A stretch of DNA of 64,000 nt, from positions 1 to 64,000 of the forward strand of contig JAFGHA010000088.1 of assembly GCA_016930275.1 (NCBI GenBank). The letters run 5' to 3'. Shown piece after piece: positions 1 through 9,652 of the stretch. Positions within the stretch are counted from its first letter, which is position 1, and each line of letters opens with the position of its first letter. Made by a program: the position numbers and the translations under genes. This DNA comes from Chitinispirillaceae bacterium (GTDB taxonomy: Bacteria; Fibrobacterota; Chitinivibrionia; Chitinivibrionales; Chitinispirillaceae). The notes beneath the pieces were generated by a model. It saw only the letters and a program-made list of their open reading frames with translations, ran no database searches and was not told where the DNA came from.

Positions 1-519
1 GCGAATGACTTTTCGGTACTGGTATTCAACGTTCTCTGTATCACTATGGTCTGGCAGTCGATGGCTGCGGGAGCCGCCTATGTCGCACGAGGTATGGGGA
101 TGACCTATATCGAGATGAGAACGGCGATCATTGTTTTGATTGTCAATATCGTCGCATCGTATTCCTTCATCAGATTTTTTTCTGTTGAGGGAGTGGTCTT
201 TGGAACCGCACTCTCGTCGATTATCGCTCCCGTGGTTTGTTACATGATGGTGTGTAAAGAGTTTTCCTGCGGCTTTGTCTCTTTCATGTACCGTTTATTC
301 ACGGTTCCGCTGATCGGATTTCTCAGCGCCGGAGCAGTCTGCTGGGGGGTAAAAATGTATCTGACCGGTACTTCTGCCTGGTGGGTGAATATTCTGATTT
401 CCGGGACGGTATTTACAGGACTTACTCACCTGTTCTATATGCTTTGCAGATATCAGTCGTATAAAGAACTGCTATCAATGGCATATTCCGTTAAAAGAGT
501 ATTTTTCACTGATAAGTGA
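1..519 (+). CDS. Polysaccharide flippase-like membrane protein, C-terminal part (5' truncated by window)
   Basis: The reading frame is open from base 1 to the TGA at 517-519, so this is the C-terminal part of a longer gene; the first in-window ATG (46) is probably internal. The visible 173 residues form about four hydrophobic helices separated by short basic or aromatic loops (around residues 35-60, 60-85, 100-120 and 130-150), as in the C-terminal half of Wzx/MurJ/MATE-type exporters. Such flippases move lipid-linked oligosaccharides across the inner membrane. The methyltransferase and glycoside-hydrolase-like gene downstream fit a surface-polysaccharide cluster. The family call is inferred from hydrophobicity pattern and context, because no catalytic motif exists to check. 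Confidence 0.6.
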   Translation, partial: ANDFSVLVFNVLCITMVWQSMAAGAAYVARGMGMTYIEMRTAIIVLIVNIVASYSFIRFFSVEGVVFGTALSSIIAPVVCYMMVCKEFSCGFVSFMYRLFTVPLIGFLSAGAVCWGVKMYLTGTSAWWVNILISGTVFTGLTHLFYMLCRYQSYKELLSMAYSVKRVFFTDK

Positions 520-600
520 AACAGAAGATATATTGTATGAAAACAGTGACAAGAATCGTCCGATTCTGGTTTTTCAGTAACCCTGGTCCGGTGGAGCAGC

Positions 601-1140
601 ATGGCTCATAAAGCTCAAAATGAAATTTTAAAATCATTAAAAAAACAGTATAAACCCTTTTTCGTAAAATCGAAAGTGCTTGAAATCGGAAGCTACAACA
701 TTAATGGTACTATCCGGAAACTTTTCAGCAGATGTGATTATACGGGAATTGATGTGGCACCCGGAAAGTGTGTGGATATTGTCTGTCCCGGAGAAAAATT
801 CGATGCTCCCGACAATTCTTTTGATCTTTGCATCAGTTCTGAATGTTTTGAACATAACCCGATGTGGGTGGAAACATTCCGGAACATGATCAGGATGACC
901 CGTCCGGGAGGGTTGATCATTGTTACCTGTGCCACTACCGGCCGGGCGGAACATGGTACTGTGAACGCGGGGGAACTTGAATCGCTTACTACCCGGATTG
1001 AGGAGTGGAAAAGCTACTATAAAAATCTAACCGAAGAAGATTTCCGCAGGGAATTTGATTTTCAGTCTGTTTTTGAAACACATACGTTTTTAGTCAACAG
1101 TATAGCTTGTGACCTTTATTTTTACGGTATAAAGAAGTAA
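601..1140 (+). CDS. Class I SAM-dependent methyltransferase
   Basis: A 179-residue protein with the Rossmann-type methyltransferase core. Motif I is VLEIGSYNINGTIRKLF near residues 27-43 (SAM-binding Gly-rich loop). An acidic residue ends strand beta2 in YTGIDVAPG. DNSFDLCISSECFEHN near residues 76-91 is the Methyltransf_11 'aDavis..vleHv' segment, and a proline/glycine turn (RPGG) follows helix D. The start ATG has a GGTGGAG ribosome site 6-10 bases upstream. Length fits small methyltransferases of O-antigen or exopolysaccharide clusters that modify sugars or lipid-linked intermediates. The substrate cannot be told. It lies 80 bases after the flippase fragment on the same strand and is probably co-transcribed. 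Confidence 0.8.
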   Translation: MAHKAQNEILKSLKKQYKPFFVKSKVLEIGSYNINGTIRKLFSRCDYTGIDVAPGKCVDIVCPGEKFDAPDNSFDLCISSECFEHNPMWVETFRNMIRMTRPGGLIIVTCATTGRAEHGTVNAGELESLTTRIEEWKSYYKNLTEEDFRREFDFQSVFETHTFLVNSIACDLYFYGIKK

Positions 1141-1955
1141 CACCCTATCTGTACCGGTGAGTGTTACCGTTGTATCGGTTGGAAGAAAGTCGGGCTGAAA
1201 TGCTGCACGGATAATTCTTGTAAATAATTGATAATAATATTTTTAGTAAGTTATTTTCTTCTCTTTCCGAAGCCTGAAAACATCGGTTTCGGCTCCTTCC
1301 AAACGATTTTTGTCGGACAGACTTGATCAGAGGACATTTCAACATTTGTAATTTCAGCAATTAATTCTGATGTTTTATCAGAATTATCTGTTGTAGTTGC
1401 TCATAAAAACAGATTGTTCTAGGCGCTTAAGTGGCAGCGCGTCCTCTCGAAGAAAATAATCTATAATTACTTATATATCATTAACTTAAAATGATATATC
1501 TGCTGGCTTGAAGTAAGAAATGAATTGACGGAAGTACTTTCACGATTTAATTTAATTAAGATACCGTCAGAATTTTCCTGCCAGGAGGATTGATCCGGTA
1601 ATCCTTGGTTTGCAAGAAAATTTACTAAATCCCTGGGCCTAAAAATTAAAATGTTGCAGGTATACCACGGTTACAGCGCTTGCTGACGGGAAAAAATATA
1701 AACTATTGCCTGTCCGAAAGTCCCTCTCATGTTTGGACAGCTGTACCAAACGATCTGTGTTGTCACGTTAATAGAAATTCGTGAAGAACCAGCCGTTGGT
1801 TTGAGGTTTACCATTTAATTTGGCAGTACCCTGTCAGGCTGCTGATTAAACGTGTTATTGTGACCGGTTGTATTCGCCGGAAAATACGGGAACTGACAGA
1901 CATTGATGACGAATTTCACTGACAGTAACATCACACTCACAGACTGGAGACCGGT
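1141..1955. other. Long AT-rich intergenic region without a credible gene
   Basis: Over 800 bases between the methyltransferase and the next gene. Open frames here are short, lack ribosome sites and do not read like protein. The sequence is visibly richer in A+T than the flanks. One notable structure is a perfect inverted repeat at 1473-1499: ATATATCATT, 7-base loop, AATGATATAT. It could be an operator or a decayed mobile or regulatory remnant. No terminator with a clean U-tract was found. Confidence 0.5.
1473..1499. repeat. AT-rich 10-bp inverted repeat
   Basis: Arms 1473-1482 and 1490-1499 are perfect complements with a 7-base spacer, inside the long gene-free stretch. Lack of GC pairs and of a U-tract argues against a terminator. 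A protein-binding site is possible but unproven. Confidence 0.5.
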
Positions 1956-4900
1956 TTGAAAAATTTAAAAGAGATGTTGAAGAAACCGAGTCGGGAATCA
2001 CTACCCTGGGTTTTATGGAACTGGAATAATACCATCTCATCAGAACTGTTGCAGGAACAACTTACCTGGTTTATCGATTGTGGTGTTGGTGGTATTGCAA
2101 TCCGTCCAAGCCGTGATATGAGACCGACATATCTTTCCGAAGAGTTTCTTGACCTTTTTTCGATTGTGCTCAAGACCGCTGCCAAGCAGGGAATCGGTAT
2201 TCGGATTGCGGACGATTTTTCTTTGCCGTGGGGGGGCTGTTTTGCCGGTGAAGTGAGTAATTCACCGAAGATGCGTGCTCAGCATCTTCGCTTTGCCGAA
2301 ACCAGACCTCTTGTTGCAGGAGAGGATTTGAATATCGCGTCGACTGATTCTGAAAAGGAAATATATCTCTCGTTAAAAAGCAGTAATGGTACCCTAGAAC
2401 CGGCCTCGGTCCATGAACTTACCGGAACCGGAAGTTCCGGTGCAATCAAATGGCACGTTCCCGAGGGGGAGTGGAAGTTACTTGTTTTCAAAAAGGAATA
2501 CATCGAAGATCCGGTCGCCGGATACATTCCTAATATATTCAGTCAGAAGCTTTCCTCCCACTACATTCAGCATGTTCTGGAAGTTTTCAAGACCAATTAT
2601 TCCAAATATATGCCGCAGACTTTTGAAGGATTCATCACGGAACTTCCTTCCACTCGACCGTGCGAAACCACCATCCCGTGGGATGACGACCTTGTGGTAA
2701 AGTTCCGCAGCAGATCAAAAAAGAATATCATAAAGTTGCTGCCGGCACTGTTCTGTGATAATTTTCCGGCGGCACAGAAAAACCGTCAACAAGTCTACTC
2801 TTTCATTTTTCAGTCGATGTATGAACGTTTTGTTCTGCCGATGGAGACCTGGTCAAAAAAGAACCGGTTGTCGCAATGGGTGTTGGCGCCTGAACGTTCC
2901 GTTTATTCAACCACAGCAGTTTTGGTCGATGGCTATATCCCGCCGGAAACTGAATTAAGTACTGTGGGGTATCAGAATATTGATGGTGTTCAGGATAATT
3001 ATCCGCTTATGCGGGTAATGGCCGATGCTAATTCCAATGAATTCAGAAGAGAAACCGTATCGGTGATAGGCAGGAACCGTAACGGTACAGGGGCGACGAT
3101 TCAATCTCTGAAGAATGATATTGACACGGTCCTGCTTTCAGGTGCCTCCAGAATTCTTATCGATGGTTTCTTTTTCAATCTTGATCAGCGTAGTTACTGC
3201 AAAACACCTTTCAATCCCGGATGGTATACTCCAGAAGGAAAACAGATCAAGGAGCTATGCCGTTATGCGGCCCGCAGCCAGGAGCTGGTGAAAGGGGTCC
3301 ACTGGAACCGTCAGGTCGCAGTGCTCTCACCAACATCGGAGATGATGGCTGCATACCTCGCCGGCGACGGTACCGCTTCGGCCGTCGGTCTGGAACGGCT
3401 GGAAAAAACTATTACTGCACTGGAACGGTGCGGTATCAGTTTTGATCTCGTAAGTGAAATGCTGCTTGCAAGCTGTAGTGTACGGACCAACGGAGAATTC
3501 GGCACTGCGGATCGTATCAGAAAGGGAAATTATCAGGTGCTCATCGTTCCGTTCGCGCCCGACATTGCACGGAATGTTCTGATTTTCATCGAAAAGCTGG
3601 TTCAGAAAGAGGGGCGAATCCTGTTTGTTGAGGAACCCCCGCGGGGCACCATCGAAGACGGTGTCAGTGCTACAATGTCTTCCCGTATCGATAAAATACT
3701 TGCTGATCGTCACAAGGGAACCGCGGTTATTCCGATCGACGATCTCGAAGCATCGTTTGAATCGATCATCCCTTTTGTAAAAATTCAGATAAATGGAAAA
3801 TACGGAACGGATCTTTATCATTCATTCGGATCGGCCGACGGGCATGAGGTATACGTGTTTCACAATCTGTCGGATAAGAAAGAACAGAACGTGACGATTG
3901 AATGTCCGGAGAGCAAGCATTTCACTATGGTTGATTGTGAACATGGTCTGCTGCATGAGATTGTGCCGGTGGATCGCTCAAACGGAACCTGTAAGCTGCA
4001 GTATAGTGCCTATCCGAACGCTACCGCTGTTATTATCGGAACATCGGCACAGGTTACCGGCACGAAAGAACAGAGTAAGGAATGGTATAACCCGTTTGCC
4101 AATCCTGAACGGGGATACCGGATCGTTTTGAAGGATCAGTGGATGTTTTCAACCCAATCGGTCAATACGCTGCCGCTGGCCAACTGGAATATTCGTATCG
4201 GTCTCAGCAGAGAATCGGGAGGATTTTCCCATTTTTACGAAACCCATTTTCAGGCGAAGGCCCTACCGGATATATGCAAACTGATACTGAATGATCAGGG
4301 GCTTTTGCGGGGGTGCGGTGCACCGATTGAAGTTACGATTAATGGTATAAAAATCGAGCCACTTCTTTCGCCGCAGGAAACGCCGGAACCACAGGATGAG
4401 GAAGAACCGGCTGCTTCGGAAACGGATGCGGTGGTATATGATGAAACGGTGCCGGAGGTATTTGGTATCGGAGGGCTGACTTTTGATCTACGGGAACATA
4501 TCGTCCGCGGCTTCAACCGGATTTCGTTCCGCACGGCGGGGCAGATTCTTGATCCGGGAAATATTCACTATCCGCCGCTTATATTCGGAAATTTCGTTCT
4601 CGTTAAGGGTCAGAACGGATGGGCAATTGACAAACTCGAAGATGTTCCGGTTCCGGATTCATGGGTTCGGTATGGTTTTCCCTATCTCTGCGGAAGAGGG
4701 ATATACCGGCAGTCGTTTGAGATCCCCAATGAGTACAAGCGGTTGATTCTGCGATTCGCGGAGGTATCAGGAACGGTTGACGTAACTTTGAACGGTAAAG
4801 ATCTCGGCGTTTACAGCTGGCAACCAGCCGAACTTGACATCACCTCGATTTGCGAGCCGAAGCGGAATGAACTGGAAATCGGTGTTACCAACAGTCTCGA

Positions 4901-4967
4901 TACGATTCTGAGAATGAACGGTCGGCCGTCAGGTCTGATCGGAGAGGTATATCTGGACGTGTACTGA
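1956..4967 (+). CDS. Glycoside hydrolase-like protein (GH106-type rhamnosidase-like) with C-terminal jelly-roll domain
   Basis: A 1003-residue protein starting at TTG 1956, chosen because GGAGA lies 5 bases upstream. The N-terminal 90 residues (WVLWNWNNTISSELLQEQL, then a 'cGVGGIAIRPSRD' segment and a 'KQGIGIRIADDFSLPWGG' segment) resemble the opening of the GH106/rhamnosidase-like TIM-barrel family, which usually reads 'fWfWNg.it.eei..ql..m...GvGGv.i' and 'D..gwPsG'. Residues about 880-1003 look like a sugar-binding beta-sandwich of the GH2/galactose-binding type (GTVDVTLNGKDLGVYSWQP). A proline/glutamate-rich acidic linker near residues 807-828 splits the sandwich region. No signal peptide is seen, so it may act in the cytoplasm or leave by another route. 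Substrate is unknown. Confidence 0.6.
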   Translation: MKNLKEMLKKPSRESLPWVLWNWNNTISSELLQEQLTWFIDCGVGGIAIRPSRDMRPTYLSEEFLDLFSIVLKTAAKQGIGIRIADDFSLPWGGCFAGEVSNSPKMRAQHLRFAETRPLVAGEDLNIASTDSEKEIYLSLKSSNGTLEPASVHELTGTGSSGAIKWHVPEGEWKLLVFKKEYIEDPVAGYIPNIFSQKLSSHYIQHVLEVFKTNYSKYMPQTFEGFITELPSTRPCETTIPWDDDLVVKFRSRSKKNIIKLLPALFCDNFPAAQKNRQQVYSFIFQSMYERFVLPMETWSKKNRLSQWVLAPERSVYSTTAVLVDGYIPPETELSTVGYQNIDGVQDNYPLMRVMADANSNEFRRETVSVIGRNRNGTGATIQSLKNDIDTVLLSGASRILIDGFFFNLDQRSYCKTPFNPGWYTPEGKQIKELCRYAARSQELVKGVHWNRQVAVLSPTSEMMAAYLAGDGTASAVGLERLEKTITALERCGISFDLVSEMLLASCSVRTNGEFGTADRIRKGNYQVLIVPFAPDIARNVLIFIEKLVQKEGRILFVEEPPRGTIEDGVSATMSSRIDKILADRHKGTAVIPIDDLEASFESIIPFVKIQINGKYGTDLYHSFGSADGHEVYVFHNLSDKKEQNVTIECPESKHFTMVDCEHGLLHEIVPVDRSNGTCKLQYSAYPNATAVIIGTSAQVTGTKEQSKEWYNPFANPERGYRIVLKDQWMFSTQSVNTLPLANWNIRIGLSRESGGFSHFYETHFQAKALPDICKLILNDQGLLRGCGAPIEVTINGIKIEPLLSPQETPEPQDEEEPAASETDAVVYDETVPEVFGIGGLTFDLREHIVRGFNRISFRTAGQILDPGNIHYPPLIFGNFVLVKGQNGWAIDKLEDVPVPDSWVRYGFPYLCGRGIYRQSFEIPNEYKRLILRFAEVSGTVDVTLNGKDLGVYSWQPAELDITSICEPKRNELEIGVTNSLDTILRMNGRPSGLIGEVYLDVY

Positions 4968-5015
4968 TCCCGGTGGGAAGTATCCTTTGTTTTTCAGGGA
5001 TAAAGAATTTATAGC

Positions 5016-5070
5016 GGAAATCCGGTAACCGGAAGAACGATAAACGGTTACCGGATTTCCATTTTTTTTG
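5016..5070 (+). terminator. Rho-independent terminator after the GH106-like gene
   Basis: A 16-bp perfect stem (5016-5031 with 5045-5060; arm GGAAATCCGGTAACCG), 13-base loop, then A plus eight T residues. It lies about 50 bases after the stop of the preceding gene, as expected for its terminator. Confidence 0.9.
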
Positions 5071-5261
5071 ATTCCGGGTTTCTTTTTCTTAATTGTTTTA
5101 TTCGGTTTTCTCCTGTTGAAAATCCCTGTTAAATGATGATACTATTTCCGGTACGATTGTCCGGTATCCACCGGTACTTGCCGCCCAGAGAGTATATTTG
5201 CATGAGCGTCACCTCATTTGCAATACTACAAGGCAATACCACTCACCCAAAAGGAGGCACT

Positions 5262-7565
5262 ATGCGTCCACTTTACCTACTAACCGCTGTAGCGACATTG
5301 GCGGTGTCAACATTCAGTCAGGATATTTCGGTAACCGGAACGATCAAGGATACCGATGGGAAAGTAATCGAAAATGCCCTTATCCGGTTTGAAAAGCTGG
5401 GGTATGTTACGGTCAGTACGGCTGATGGCAGTTTTGATCTTACCGACGATGCGCCGGTGCAACGACCGCAACCACTGCAGCAGGCAGTACCGGTGATACG
5501 CATCGCCAGAGGTATCATTCATTTGAATGTCGAGCATTTCTCAGTAGTGCATATGGTCGTTTTTTCTCTTCACGGACAGAAATGTGTCGAACACACCTTT
5601 GAACGGGTATCTGCCGGAAGATATTCCCTGCCGCTGGGTGCCGCAGTTCCTTCTCGTTTAAAAAGCGGTACCTATGTTGTTTCGGTTACTGTGGGGATGA
5701 CTCGAATCGCGGAAAAGGTTATCCATCGTTCAGGTTCATCGATGCCTCTTTTACTCCGTCCGGAAAAAACGGAAAGTATACCGTTCGGACTGGCCCGCCA
5801 GACCGAGGTTGTCGATGTTGTAACTATCAGTAAACTCGGGTATGTTTCGCAGTCGATCCAGATAGAAGACTATACGGTTGATCTCGGTGAAATCATTCTT
5901 GAAAAATCATCTGAACTCGGAACAGAAGAAGCGATAGCCGAAATTGAAGATTCCCTGTTTGCCCTGCTTATTGAAAGGATTGAATCGATCGGCGATATCG
6001 AGGGACCGGATGAACTCAAAACAATTGATTTCATCTCGATTCGCAACGGGTTCGAAGCGATCCTCTCGGTCGATGCGGACCGCCCGAAAGCGAATATCGG
6101 TTATATGGTGGCGGCTCTCGCATCACTCAATACCGATCAGAAAATATGGACACTGGCCGATTCGCTTGATGCTTATTTTGAAGCAATGAGTAACGAAAGT
6201 GAAGGGAGTGCCACGGAATCGGCGCCGCTTATGAAAACGGCAATGAAAAAAGGTGGTATCGTCACCCTCGGAAAAGTGCTTGCGGCAAAAACACCCGCGC
6301 TCATGATGGCTTCCGCACAGAAACCATCGTTTCCGAAATTCATCACGGTCAGTTATATCCAGGGGATCATGGAACAGTCGATTATCCCGGTGATCACACA
6401 GGTGGTACAGGCTGCCGCACGTGTTGAGGCGCTGGAGGATCCCTCGATTCTCGTGACGGTGGACGATGATGAATATGAAATAGACAAAGGGGAGGTGTAC
6501 CTGGTCGATGCCTACCTCCATCTTTACCAGGCGTATATGTTCATGTTGTGCGCGTATGACATGGATCTCTATGCCGCCGCCGACCGGCAGGATTATTCGT
6601 GGATAGATACCCTGGTGAATCTTGATGGAGATGACCGGGAGGTCATCACGCTTTCCGGCGATACACTGCTTCGAATCAGCACCTGGGAAGGCGAGTTGAA
6701 AGCGATCAAAACCATGGTGTCGACCGTCAAATACAACCTCGAGGACCGCGAATCCTTCATGACCATCAGGAGCCCTTATCATCAGGGAGCGTACGGAAGC
6801 CTCAAGGCGATTCCGCATCTGATCAAGGCCGGACTTGCGTCGATCAAGGCAGAAACCGATGACCAGGAAAATGATCTGCTGCAGATTTCAATGATCGATG
6901 ACGCCAACGGCGATATGCTCGATTTCAGCAGCGAAATGGAAAACGAAGGATTCAGCGCATCGTTCGCGGAGAACTTCTCATCGATAGAAAAACTGATGGA
7001 TTTCATCACCTCGATTCTTGAGGGCCCCTACCAGTTTGAAGAAACGGTTGACGGAAAAGCTGTATCGGTGACTATCGATCTTTCCGCATTCTTCACCAAT
7101 CCGGTTGAAGACCTCAGAGATCTGCTACCGCATTACACCTGGACCAGTGAGGCGGAGTGGGCTGAACTGGACGGGTATACTGACGGTTATCAGTCCAATC
7201 CGAGAACTATCCGGTACAACGCCGAAACGGATACGTATGATACATTGTATTATTTCTACGTGTATGATGATAAAGCCCTGGTGGAAATTGATGAAACACT
7301 GATTGATTCAGTTGAGGTTACGGAGTATGGTGAAACAAAGTATTTTATCACCAGTCCGATCAATTACGTCGGCTACGTCGATTCATCGTATTATTTCAAT
7401 GCGTTGCGTCTGACCGATGAGGGTGGAACGATCATGACCGAGGAACAGATGGAAGAGGCCATGGACAACGGAACATTTTTTCCGTATTTTGACGATTACA
7501 CCTTTGGCGGTGTGTTTCCCGATATGACGCGTGACAAATGGATTGATCTTATCTGGAGCGAGTAG
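5262..7565 (+). CDS. Secreted protein with carboxypeptidase-regulatory-like and sorting-type beta-sandwich domains
   Basis: The start is ATG 5262, not the upstream in-frame ATG at 5133: AAAAGGAGG lies 4 bases upstream and the protein then opens with a signal peptide (MRPLYLLTAVATLAVSTFSQ). The product is 767 residues. Residues about 21-60 (SVTGTIKDTDGKVIENALIR) form a carboxypeptidase-regulatory-like/transthyretin-type fold. Residues about 95-150 resemble the T9SS/FlgD-like sandwich ('vFSLhGqkc...l.SGtYvvsv'), here placed mid-protein rather than at the C-terminus. The remaining 550 residues are mostly helical and acidic with no recognised domain. It probably sits in the periplasm or on the surface. 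The next gene starts 3 bases later, so the two are likely one transcript. Confidence 0.6.
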   Translation: MRPLYLLTAVATLAVSTFSQDISVTGTIKDTDGKVIENALIRFEKLGYVTVSTADGSFDLTDDAPVQRPQPLQQAVPVIRIARGIIHLNVEHFSVVHMVVFSLHGQKCVEHTFERVSAGRYSLPLGAAVPSRLKSGTYVVSVTVGMTRIAEKVIHRSGSSMPLLLRPEKTESIPFGLARQTEVVDVVTISKLGYVSQSIQIEDYTVDLGEIILEKSSELGTEEAIAEIEDSLFALLIERIESIGDIEGPDELKTIDFISIRNGFEAILSVDADRPKANIGYMVAALASLNTDQKIWTLADSLDAYFEAMSNESEGSATESAPLMKTAMKKGGIVTLGKVLAAKTPALMMASAQKPSFPKFITVSYIQGIMEQSIIPVITQVVQAAARVEALEDPSILVTVDDDEYEIDKGEVYLVDAYLHLYQAYMFMLCAYDMDLYAAADRQDYSWIDTLVNLDGDDREVITLSGDTLLRISTWEGELKAIKTMVSTVKYNLEDRESFMTIRSPYHQGAYGSLKAIPHLIKAGLASIKAETDDQENDLLQISMIDDANGDMLDFSSEMENEGFSASFAENFSSIEKLMDFITSILEGPYQFEETVDGKAVSVTIDLSAFFTNPVEDLRDLLPHYTWTSEAEWAELDGYTDGYQSNPRTIRYNAETDTYDTLYYFYVYDDKALVEIDETLIDSVEVTEYGETKYFITSPINYVGYVDSSYYFNALRLTDEGGTIMTEEQMEEAMDNGTFFPYFDDYTFGGVFPDMTRDKWIDLIWSE

Positions 7566-7568
7566 CGG

Positions 7569-9113
7569 TTGCTGTCACATTTCTTCCGAAAACCGGTACA
7601 AAGACAGATGGGTTTACTCATCTGTCTTTTTTTTTGCCTTTTGTCAGCAACACCAGTATCGATTACCGGCTATGTGACCGGGTTACCGTTCTCCGGCCGA
7701 GAGGAGCTTTTCAGGATTTCCCCGATGGCTGCCGATACCGGTTTTCTGTTTTCAATGTCGGGTTCCTATGATCTTCTGTACCGCGAAAAGGAGGAGCATT
7801 CCGACATGCTGCCCGGCAACCGGACGTCGGTGGATAAATTAAGCGGCAGGGTATGGACTGGAATCAACCGGGATCATGCGGGAATTCTGTTCGGTGCCGT
7901 ATTTGGACGGCTGTGGATGAGGCGATCCGAGCCTGCTGACGGCGTGTCGGAAGCGGCTCTTCTTTCAAACGGCACCGTTGGAGCCGTTGGCTGGCTGAAG
8001 AGGGGAATCTGCACGATGCGGGCGGGATTCGACGGGAATCCCCGTTATGGTCCACTCGTTTCCGGAGCAACGTCGGCGTTGAAAAAGGGGTTTCGGCTGC
8101 TCAATTCTCCGGCGATTAATCTTACAGGGTCGCTGTATTTTGCTTTTCCCCACTCGGGTGCTGAATTCGCTTACCGGAATCGATCGTTGCTTTCCGGAGA
8201 TGGTATCTTGCGCAACAGTTCAAATGGCGCATACCGGAAATGCGTTTTGTTGATTGACGAACATCGATGGAGTGGTACGGCGAACCGCATCAGTGAAGGT
8301 GTGTTCTGGTCGGTTACGCCATCGATATATCAATTATCAAGTAACGCGCCGAAGGAACAACTCGAGGTATTTCCCCTGGAGATTTCCGGTGTCGGTTATT
8401 CGCTTGCCGGCAGCGGAAATTTCAATCGCTTGACGAAACAACCCGGTTTTACTGTTGACATGGAGAGAGGAAGCCTTCTCCTGAACGGTTATGACGGGCA
8501 GGCGCGGCGGTTTCTGAAGGTTGATGAGAGTCATTGGCGACGATTCAGCGGTGCAGTCGGTCTGCAAACCGGGATCGGCAGCGAAGTCGGGATTTTCGGA
8601 TCGTATCGTAGCGGCAGGGCGGGGAAGGGGAATGTGGCACTGTACCCTTTTTCCAACTGGTTGTTTCTTCTGGATCTTCCTGATCGGGTCAGACTGGATG
8701 AGGCGATAATAAAAATCAGGGAGGCAGGAATCAGAGGAGTAAAAAGGTGGAACGTTCATCGGAAGCTGCGATTGCGGACGGAGGTGGCGCTGAGCGGTTG
8801 CGTCGTAGAGGGATCTGTCGCGACGGCGAATCTGGTACGGTATATCGGTTTGTTACCGGTGTATGAGGATGCCCGGAAGGAAAAGGTTGACGAAAGGTAT
8901 GCGGTGATCAGGGGAAAGCTGCAGCTGGAAAAAGAGGTGCGCGGCCATGATTTTCATATCTCGGTACAGCAGATCGTTCCGGTACGACTAGATGGAAGTG
9001 CTCCGATAAACGCCGGGGAACAAAGTTCAGGCGGGGATCTTCAGGTCAGACGATGGCGTTACGGCGGTCTGAAGGTAGAGTGCGGAATGGATATCGGTGG
9101 TCAGGGAAGATAA
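7569..9113 (+). CDS. Exported hypothetical protein, probable outer-membrane beta-barrel
   Basis: A 514-residue protein beginning at TTG 7569, 3 bases after the previous stop; ATG 7608 (MGLLICLFFCLLSATPVS) is an alternative that removes 13 residues. Both give an N-terminal signal sequence. The body is rich in alternating polar and aromatic strands with Gly/Arg/Ser turns (for example GAVGLQTGIGSEVGIFGSYRS), typical of outer-membrane barrels, and there is no internal membrane helix. I do not recognise a family. Translational coupling to the upstream secreted protein suggests the two work together at the cell surface. It ends in a 12-bp hairpin that includes its stop codon. Confidence 0.55.
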   Translation: MLSHFFRKPVQRQMGLLICLFFCLLSATPVSITGYVTGLPFSGREELFRISPMAADTGFLFSMSGSYDLLYREKEEHSDMLPGNRTSVDKLSGRVWTGINRDHAGILFGAVFGRLWMRRSEPADGVSEAALLSNGTVGAVGWLKRGICTMRAGFDGNPRYGPLVSGATSALKKGFRLLNSPAINLTGSLYFAFPHSGAEFAYRNRSLLSGDGILRNSSNGAYRKCVLLIDEHRWSGTANRISEGVFWSVTPSIYQLSSNAPKEQLEVFPLEISGVGYSLAGSGNFNRLTKQPGFTVDMERGSLLLNGYDGQARRFLKVDESHWRRFSGAVGLQTGIGSEVGIFGSYRSGRAGKGNVALYPFSNWLFLLDLPDRVRLDEAIIKIREAGIRGVKRWNVHRKLRLRTEVALSGCVVEGSVATANLVRYIGLLPVYEDARKEKVDERYAVIRGKLQLEKEVRGHDFHISVQQIVPVRLDGSAPINAGEQSSGGDLQVRRWRYGGLKVECGMDIGGQGR

Positions 9114-9133
9114 GCGAAAGGTTATCTTCCCTG
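9102..9133. terminator. Hairpin between convergent genes
   Basis: A perfect 12-bp stem (CAGGGAAGATAA with TTATCTTCCCTG) and 8-base loop, overlapping the stop codon of the plus-strand gene and facing the minus-strand lipoprotein gene. There is no long T-run on either side, so it may stop transcription only weakly. Confidence 0.5.
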
Positions 9134-9172
9134 TGTTCTCGTTGAAAACTTCAACAACCGTTCAAACACACG

Positions 9173-9652
9173 TTATTCAGTGTAATTCCTGTTGTAATAT
9201 GAATATGATGCATCCATTATAACCGAAATGACGGTTTCGAATTCATCGGTAATCGGTTTCGGGTTGACAAGGATTGAAGAAAGATAATTGTCGGCGGGAT
9301 CTATTGTTACCGCCAAAGTATAAACAGTCGTATCAACCTCGGCCACTACAGCTTCCAGATCGTTCAGCGATTTGTAAAACGCCCGTTCTTCAGTAGTGAG
9401 TTCGTAATTGTCGGTCACTCTTATCGCTTTGACAATGATGTCATTTTCAACATATAGCCTCACCCAGTCACCCGGACCGGGAGAGATGAAACTTTCTTCC
9501 TCTTCATTTTCGAAAAAGAGTTTCCTCTCCGTTGGACAGAAACAGTTGTGCTGTTGCTCAATGGTGTAATTATACGAAAACGCCGGACTTGATGTGTTAC
9601 TGCAGGAAATGACAACAGCTAATAAGATAACTGAAATGAGTGTTGTTCTCAT
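9173..9652 (-). CDS. Small hypothetical lipoprotein
   Basis: A 159-residue protein. The start at 9652 is preferred over the ATG four codons upstream because GGAGGAGA lies directly before it. The N-terminus (MRTTLISVILLAVVISC) is a type II signal peptide with a lipobox-like VIS-C, so the mature protein begins at Cys17 and should be membrane anchored. The mature part is acidic, with no recognised domain. A segment near residues 28-34 carries two cysteines (NCFC). It is convergent with the barrel gene to its right-hand neighbour on the map. Function unknown. Confidence 0.65.
   Translation of the reverse strand: MRTTLISVILLAVVISCSNTSSPAFSYNYTIEQQHNCFCPTERKLFFENEEEESFISPGPGDWVRLYVENDIIVKAIRVTDNYELTTEERAFYKSLNDLEAVVAEVDTTVYTLAVTIDPADNYLSSILVNPKPITDEFETVISVIMDASYSYYNRNYTE

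Noticed and set aside
537-611. 24-codon ORF between flippase fragment and methyltransferase
   Set aside because: The ATG has no ribosome site, and the frame overlaps the start of the methyltransferase. The peptide has no recognisable features.
1145-1360. Minus-strand 71-codon frame in the first gap
   Set aside because: No ribosome site, unlikely amino-acid composition (many Ser/Arg/Asn), AT-rich non-coding sequence.
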